From assembly GCF_025464835.1 (NCBI RefSeq), contig NZ_JAODMP010000085.1, forward strand, positions 1-64,000: a stretch of DNA of 64,000 bases, given 5' to 3'. A program made the translations under genes and the position numbers. How positions within the stretch are numbered: the first letter of the stretch is position 1; each line of letters opens with the position of its first letter. Below are positions 58,740 to 64,000 of this stretch, one piece after another. Under the pieces are notes generated by a model, which had not been told where the DNA came from, did no database searches, and worked only from the letters and a program-made list of their open reading frames with translations. The stretch is from Mycetocola sp. (GTDB lineage Bacteria; Actinomycetota; Actinomycetes; Actinomycetales; Microbacteriaceae).

Positions 58740-59654
58740 TCAGCTCCAGCGTTTGTTCACCCAGCGTTCGAACAGCCCGACAAGAGAATCGGTGAGCTTG
58801 CCGAGCAGGGCGAGCAGCACGATGGCCAGGAAGATGCGGTCGAGCCGGCCGTTGTTCTGCGAATCGCTGAGCAGGAACCCCAGCCCCATGGACGCGCCCA
58901 GCAACTCGGCGGCGACGAGGAACAACCACGCCTGGGCGAGGGCGAGGCGCAGGCCGGAGACCACGGAGGGCAGGACGGCAGGCAGCTGCACCGTGGTGAA
59001 GAGCCGGGCGCCGTTGAGGCCGAAGGCTCGCCCTGCCTCAACGAGCTGACGGTCGACGTGCCGCAGCGCGGCCGAGACGGTCGTGTAGACCGGGAAGAAC
59101 GCACCGATGGCGATGAGGGTGATCTTCGATTCCTCGCCGTACTTCAGCCAGATAATGAGGAGCGGCACCCAGGCGAGGGAGGGCACAGCGCGGATGGCGC
59201 CGAGGCTGGGGGCGAGCAGGATGTCACCCAGTCGCGACAGTCCGACGACGGCGCCGAACAGCAGGCCGAGGACGGCGCCGATGCTGAACCCGATCAGGAC
59301 CCGTTGGGTGGAGATGGCGGTGTACTGCCCCAGCTGGCCGCGCTGAATCAGGTCGATCGCTGCATCCCACACCATGACCGGCGATGGGAGCTGAGAAACG
59401 GGCACGAGTTCGAGTGTGGTGACCAGCTGCCAGACGACGAGCACGATCGCGGGCACAAGCGCGCCGCCGCCGATGATGAACCAGCTGCGCCGGGTGAGCG
59501 GCACCCGGCCTGCTGCACTGTCGGCAGCACGGTCGGCCGCGTCGGATCGAGCGGCCACCTCGGCGCGCGGGTCCACCGCGACGGGAAGGCCGGGGTAACC
59601 GCCCGCGGATGCCTGCACCCGTTCGTTCGTCGTCAGGTTGTCGTTGGAGCTCAT
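58740..59654 (-). CDS. Nitrate/sulfonate/taurine-type ABC transporter permease
   Basis: GFSIGAVLGLLFGAVVGLSRLGDILLAPSLGAIRAVPSLAWVPLLIIWLKYGEESKITLIAIGAFFPVY. Confidence 0.92.
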   Translation of the reverse strand: MSSNDNLTTNERVQASAGGYPGLPVAVDPRAEVAARSDAADRAADSAAGRVPLTRRSWFIIGGGALVPAIVLVVWQLVTTLELVPVSQLPSPVMVWDAAIDLIQRGQLGQYTAISTQRVLIGFSIGAVLGLLFGAVVGLSRLGDILLAPSLGAIRAVPSLAWVPLLIIWLKYGEESKITLIAIGAFFPVYTTVSAALRHVDRQLVEAGRAFGLNGARLFTTVQLPAVLPSVVSGLRLALAQAWLFLVAAELLGASMGLGFLLSDSQNNGRLDRIFLAIVLLALLGKLTDSLVGLFERWVNKRWS

Positions 59655-59713
59655 GCTCGGTCCTCTTGCAGTGGGGTGGCGGGGGATCCGGAAGCCGGAC
59701 CCCCGCCGGGCGA

Positions 59714-60757
59714 CTAGCCGATCGCGTCGGCGTCGGCCTTCTTCGCGAATGTGTCGTTGATGATGGTGTCGAGCGCCTCATCGACGGCGTCCTGCGACTG
59801 GACGTCACCGGTCTCGACGAAGATCGGGCCGATGATCGCGAGGACATCGCGCTGTGCGCTGCCCGGGATCGGGTCGACGTCGAGGTTTGAACGCTCGGTG
59901 ATCACGTTGGTGGCGACCTCGAGGTCCAGAGCTGCGACATCCGCCAGGATCTGCGCCGTCTCCTCAGGGTTCTCCGCTGCCCATGCTCGAGCGTGCTCGT
60001 AGGCGTTCACGACCGTCTGCGCGAGGTCCGGCTTCTCCTTGATGAAGGTTTCAGTGGCGTTGAGAAACCCGTAGCTGTTGAAGTCGACGTTGCGGTAGAT
60101 CAGCTTCGCGCCGGCCTTCTCGGCGCCGGCCATGATCGGGTCGAGCCCGGACCAAGCATCGACGGAACCGTTCTGAAGCGCGGCCCAGCCGTCGGCGTGC
60201 TGGAGGTTCTCGATCGTCACGTCGTCCTGGCTCAGGCCGGCCTCTTCAAGCGCCTGCAGCAGGAAGAAGTACGGGTCGGTTCCCTTGGTCGCGGCGATCT
60301 TCTTGCCCTTGAGCTCGGCGACGTCCGTGATGGCGGAGTTCGGTCCGACGACGAGAGCGGACCATTCGGGTTGCGAGTACAGGTCGATCACCTGGATCGG
60401 CGAGCCGTTGGCGCGGGCGAGCAATGCAGCCGAACCAGCGGTCGACCCGACGTCGACGGCGTTGGCGCGGAGGGCCTCGTTAGCCTTGTTCGAGCCGGCC
60501 GACTGGATCCAGTTGACCGTCACGTCCTGCTCTGCGAGGGCCTCTTCGAGCCACCCCTTCTCCTTGAGGACGAGCGAGAGCGGGTTGTATGTGGCGAAAT
60601 CGATGTTGAGCTCGCCGCCGGTGGTGACGATCTCACCGGCGGAGTCGGTCTTCGACTCCGATGATCCGGCGGAGTTCTCCCCGGCGACGCAACCGGTCAG
60701 GAGGAGGGCGGCAGCGCCGGCGACGAGCGCCGCGGCTGAGATGCGTTTGCGAATCAT
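59714..60757 (-). CDS. Aliphatic sulfonate/taurine-type ABC substrate-binding lipoprotein
   Basis: MIRKRISAAALVAGAAALLLTGCVAG lipobox; LKGKKIAATKGTDPYFFLLQALEEAGL. Confidence 0.92.
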   Translation of the reverse strand: MIRKRISAAALVAGAAALLLTGCVAGENSAGSSESKTDSAGEIVTTGGELNIDFATYNPLSLVLKEKGWLEEALAEQDVTVNWIQSAGSNKANEALRANAVDVGSTAGSAALLARANGSPIQVIDLYSQPEWSALVVGPNSAITDVAELKGKKIAATKGTDPYFFLLQALEEAGLSQDDVTIENLQHADGWAALQNGSVDAWSGLDPIMAGAEKAGAKLIYRNVDFNSYGFLNATETFIKEKPDLAQTVVNAYEHARAWAAENPEETAQILADVAALDLEVATNVITERSNLDVDPIPGSAQRDVLAIIGPIFVETGDVQSQDAVDEALDTIINDTFAKKADADAIG

Positions 60758-60797
60758 GGAAATCCTTCTGCTGGGTGCTGGGTGCTTCGTGCCGGGG

Positions 60798-61682
60798 TCA
60801 GTACGGGAAGTGCGGGATCGCGGTGGTCGACTCGACGCCTCTGGCCTGCCCGTGACGGTCGATGCCGAGGCCATCGAGGAGGCGGCCTCGCAGCTCGGCG
60901 AGTTCCGCCGAACCCCGGTCCCGGGGACGTGCGCCCGGCACCACGACCTCCTGGGCGATGGTCGAACCGTCGACCCCGCTCTGCCGACCGAGCAGGATGA
61001 TCCGGTCGGCGAGCTGGAGGGCCTCGTCGACGTCATGCGTCACGAGGAGAACCGTTGTCGGGGCGGCGGCGTGCACGTCGAGGAGGAGGTCCTGCATCTT
61101 GAGACGGGTGAGGGCGTCGAGGGCTCCGAACGGTTCGTCGAGGAGCAGGACGCCCGGGTTGCGGGCAAGTGCACGAGCGAGGGATGCCCGCTGCGCCATC
61201 CCGCCGGAGATCTCACGGGGCCGGTGGCCGGCGAAGTCTCCGAGGCCCACGAGATCGATCAACCGTGCGACCCGCGCGGCGCCGTCGGATTTGGAGGTAC
61301 CACGCGGCAGACCGAGCGCGACGTTCTCGGTGATGCTCCGCCAGGGGAGAAGCCGAGGCTCCTGGAACCCCACGGCCGTCCGGGAGTCGAAGCCGACGAC
61401 GGGGGAACCGTCGATGAGGACCCGCCCGGCCGATGCGGAGTCCAGGCCACCCGCGATCCGCAGAAGCGTCGACTTTCCGCAGCCGCTCGTGCCGAGGATC
61501 GCCAGCACCTCTCCGGGCTTCACGGTGATCGACACATCCCGGAGGACGGTTCGGGATGCACCGCGTTCACTGGGGAAGGACCGGCCGACGGACGCGAACT
61601 CGACCGAGTATGCGGCATCCGTCGACCCGGATGCAGCAGAGGCGCTGCCGGGAAGAACCGGTGCGGCGCTGTGAGGGGGCAT
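60798..61682 (-). CDS. Sulfonate/nitrate-type ABC transporter ATP-binding protein
   Basis: LAILGTSGCGKSTLLRIAGGL, EISGGMAQRASLARALARNPGVLLLDEPFGALDALTR. Confidence 0.93.
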   Translation of the reverse strand: MPPHSAAPVLPGSASAASGSTDAAYSVEFASVGRSFPSERGASRTVLRDVSITVKPGEVLAILGTSGCGKSTLLRIAGGLDSASAGRVLIDGSPVVGFDSRTAVGFQEPRLLPWRSITENVALGLPRGTSKSDGAARVARLIDLVGLGDFAGHRPREISGGMAQRASLARALARNPGVLLLDEPFGALDALTRLKMQDLLLDVHAAAPTTVLLVTHDVDEALQLADRIILLGRQSGVDGSTIAQEVVVPGARPRDRGSAELAELRGRLLDGLGIDRHGQARGVESTTAIPHFPY

Positions 61683-61816
61683 ACGGAACTTCCGAAGGAG
61701 GATGGAGCGGAGCGGGTAGACCAACGGTACTGACGCGCTTGCGCAGGTGCCCACCGAGCCGAAACACTGTGTAACACTTGCGGGCACGAGCACATCCAGC
61801 CGGAGAGGAGCAGGGC

Positions 61817-62833
61817 ATGGTCGTCGTCGACAATGCGGTGTACGTCCGCGGACAACGCGTGGCCAGCCCGCCGAGCCTCGACGACACCTACGAGGTCCTG
61901 CACGAGAAACACGGCATGGCGTGGATCGGGCTGTACCGCCCGGATGAGGCGGAACTGCACTCGGTGGCCGCGGAATTCGGCCTGCACACGCTCATGATCG
62001 AGGACGCACTCCGCGGTCACCAGCGGCCGAAGATGGAACGGTACGGCGACACCCTCCTGGCCGTGTTCAAAGCTGCCCGCTACCTCGACACCGAGGAACG
62101 CGTCGAGTTCGGTGAGGTCCACATCATCCTCGGTCCCGACTTCGCGATCACCGTACGGCATTCCGAGACGCCGAACATCGGTGCGATCCGGAAGCGGCTG
62201 GAGGCTAACGCGAACCTGCTGGCGCGCGGACCGGAGGCGGTGCTCTATGCCGTGATCGACGAGATCGTCGACGGCTACGCACCGGTTCTCGCCGGGCTCC
62301 AGAACGACATCGACGAAATCGATGACGCCCTGTTCACCGAGGGCAAGGAATCGTCGAAACGCATCTACGCCCTCAGCCGCGAGGTGATCGAATTCCAGCG
62401 GGCGACGAAACCGCTCATCGGAGTGTTCGACGCGCTCACCGCCGGTTTCGAGAAGTACGACGTCGACGTCGAACTCCGCCGCCACCTCCGAGACGTCCAC
62501 GACCACGTGCTCCGGGTGATCGAACGAGCGGATGCTTTCCGTGCGGTCCTTCAGAACGCCCTCACGGTGAACAGTGCTCTCGTCGGGCAGCGCCAGAACG
62601 AGGAGACCAGGAGGTTGTCCGAGGCGAGCTACGCGCAGAGCGAGCAGGTCAAGAAGATTTCGAGTTGGGCGGCGATCCTCTTCGCCCCGACGCTCATCGG
62701 AACCATCTACGGGATGAACTTCCGCCACATGCCCGAACTGGACTGGCCGCTCGGATATCCGTTGGCATTGCTCCTCATGGCGGGGATGAGTGCCGTGCTC
62801 TATGTCGTGTTCAGGAAGAACAAATGGCTGTGA
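61817..62833 (+). CDS. corA: CorA-family magnesium/cobalt transporter
   Basis: C-terminal GTIYGMNFRHMPELDWPLGYPLALLLMAGMSAVLYVVFRKNKWL (GMN motif). Confidence 0.95.
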   Translation: MVVVDNAVYVRGQRVASPPSLDDTYEVLHEKHGMAWIGLYRPDEAELHSVAAEFGLHTLMIEDALRGHQRPKMERYGDTLLAVFKAARYLDTEERVEFGEVHIILGPDFAITVRHSETPNIGAIRKRLEANANLLARGPEAVLYAVIDEIVDGYAPVLAGLQNDIDEIDDALFTEGKESSKRIYALSREVIEFQRATKPLIGVFDALTAGFEKYDVDVELRRHLRDVHDHVLRVIERADAFRAVLQNALTVNSALVGQRQNEETRRLSEASYAQSEQVKKISSWAAILFAPTLIGTIYGMNFRHMPELDWPLGYPLALLLMAGMSAVLYVVFRKNKWL

Positions 62834-64000
62834 CACCGTCCGTCGTCTGGTTCCGCGACGACCTGAGGCTTGACGACAACCCGGCACTCTGCGCGGCGAT
62901 CCGCCGCGACGGACCCGTCGTTGCCGTGTACGTGCTGGATGAGGAGTCCGCTGGTTTCCGTCCGTACGGTGGGGCCGCGAAATGGTGGCTTCATAACAGT
63001 CTTGTGTCGCTCGCCAAGGGGCTGGACGAACGTGGCGCTGAACTCGTCCTGCGCCGCGGACCCGCCGAGCAGGTCCTCCCGTTGGTTGTGGCGGAGACCG
63101 GCGCTGGCGCGGTGTTCTGGAATCGGCGTTACGGGGCCGCTGAGCGTGCGGTCGACGCCCGGTTGAAGACGGCGCTCCGCGACGTCGACGTCGACGTCGC
63201 AAGTTTCGCCGCCACGCTTCTCTACGAGCCGTGGGCCATCGCGAACGGTCAGGGGGCGCCATACTCGGTATTCACACCGTTCTGGCGGGCCTGCCAGGCG
63301 GCCCCGCCGCCCCGCGCTCCGTTCGATTCCCCGGCTGCGATCGATGGGTGGGTCGGGCAGGTGGCAACCGACAACCTCGACGGATGGCGGTTACTGCCGA
63401 CAAAACCGGACTGGGCAGGCGGCTTCCGCGAATCGTGGGAGCCTGGTGAGGCATCCGCCCACCGCCTGCTCGAGCAATTCCTGTCAGACAAGCTCGACGA
63501 CTACGCCGATGAACGCGACATCCCCGGGCAGTCGGCGACGTCAGGGCTGTCACCGCACCTGCGCTGGGGGGAGATCAGCCCCTACCGGGTGCTGCACGAG
63601 ACCGAGGAAGCGCGGCGTGGCGCCACCGGCCGGAGGGCGGAAGGCGCCACACGGTTCGTCACCGAACTGGGCTGGCGCGAGTTCGCCTCGCACGTGCTCT
63701 TCGCCACCCCGGATCTCGCCACCGTCAACTGGCGGCGTGAGTTCGACGCGTTCCCGTGGCCGCCGCTGAACGAGGATGCCCTTCGTGCGTGGCAGCGCGG
63801 GCGAACCGGCATCCCGATCGTCGACGCCGGCATGCGGGAACTGTGGCGCACCGGCGCGATGCACAACCGGGTGCGTATGATCGTCGCTTCGTTCCTCATC
63901 AAGAACCTTCTCATCGACTGGCGACACGGTGAGCAATGGTTCTGGGACACCCTCGTCGACGCCGACGCGGCCAATAATGCGTTCAACTGGCAGTGGATCG
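62824..64000 (+). CDS. phr: Deoxyribodipyrimidine photo-lyase (3' end beyond window)
   Basis: VWFRDDLRLDDNPALCAAIRRDGPVVAVYVLDEESAGFRPYGGAAKWWLHNSL...HLRWGEISPYRV...GIPIVDAGMRELWRTGAMHNRVRMIVASFLIKNLLIDWRHGEQWFWDTLVDADAANNAFNWQWI; open to window end. Confidence 0.96.
   Translation, partial: MAVTPSVVWFRDDLRLDDNPALCAAIRRDGPVVAVYVLDEESAGFRPYGGAAKWWLHNSLVSLAKGLDERGAELVLRRGPAEQVLPLVVAETGAGAVFWNRRYGAAERAVDARLKTALRDVDVDVASFAATLLYEPWAIANGQGAPYSVFTPFWRACQAAPPPRAPFDSPAAIDGWVGQVATDNLDGWRLLPTKPDWAGGFRESWEPGEASAHRLLEQFLSDKLDDYADERDIPGQSATSGLSPHLRWGEISPYRVLHETEEARRGATGRRAEGATRFVTELGWREFASHVLFATPDLATVNWRREFDAFPWPPLNEDALRAWQRGRTGIPIVDAGMRELWRTGAMHNRVRMIVASFLIKNLLIDWRHGEQWFWDTLVDADAANNAFNWQWI

Overview
A 64 kb high-GC actinobacterial chromosomal segment, probably Microbacteriaceae-like (inferred from gene content and codon usage). 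No phage, CRISPR array, rRNA or transposase was recognised. Main blocks: (1) 0-10 kb, an L-fucose locus: the end of a sugar ABC permease, an L-fucose isomerase-like protein, a LacI regulator, and a near-complete non-phosphorylative pathway (mutarotase, AKR dehydrogenase, lactonase, fuconate dehydratase, SDR, FAH hydrolase). It is interrupted by tRNA-Gly(CCC), an SDR remnant and dcd. (2) 10.3-11.9 kb, a MinD-like ATPase with a long low-complexity N-terminal half. (3) 11.9-27.1 kb, a large carbohydrate regulon of unassigned substrate: ABC importer, second AKR, phosphotriesterase-like lactonase, AroE-like dehydrogenase, KDPG aldolase, 2-hydroxyacid dehydrogenase, FGGY kinase, cupin phosphoglucose isomerase, GntR, RbsD, ribokinase, transaldolase-like protein, FCD regulator. 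(4) 29-33 kb dnaK-grpE-dnaJ-hspR and 43-45 kb clpB, with three HAIR-like operators visible. (5) 35-47 kb, F420-related enzymes, clpS-DUF2017, and a glycosyltransferase. (6) 47-64 kb, acs, a disrupted epimerase gene, threonine aldolase, ABC exporter, MFS, a DUF6421-like/SDR pair, a sulfonate-type ABC importer, corA and a photolyase running off the end. The best candidates for follow-up are the unassigned sugar regulon with its TGTAAT(G/T)ACA motif, the GAAATCGATTTC sites, the orphan MinD-like ATPase, the DUF6421-like/SDR pair, two MITE-like inverted repeats, and several gene remnants. All functional names come from reading translations by eye; no database search was run.
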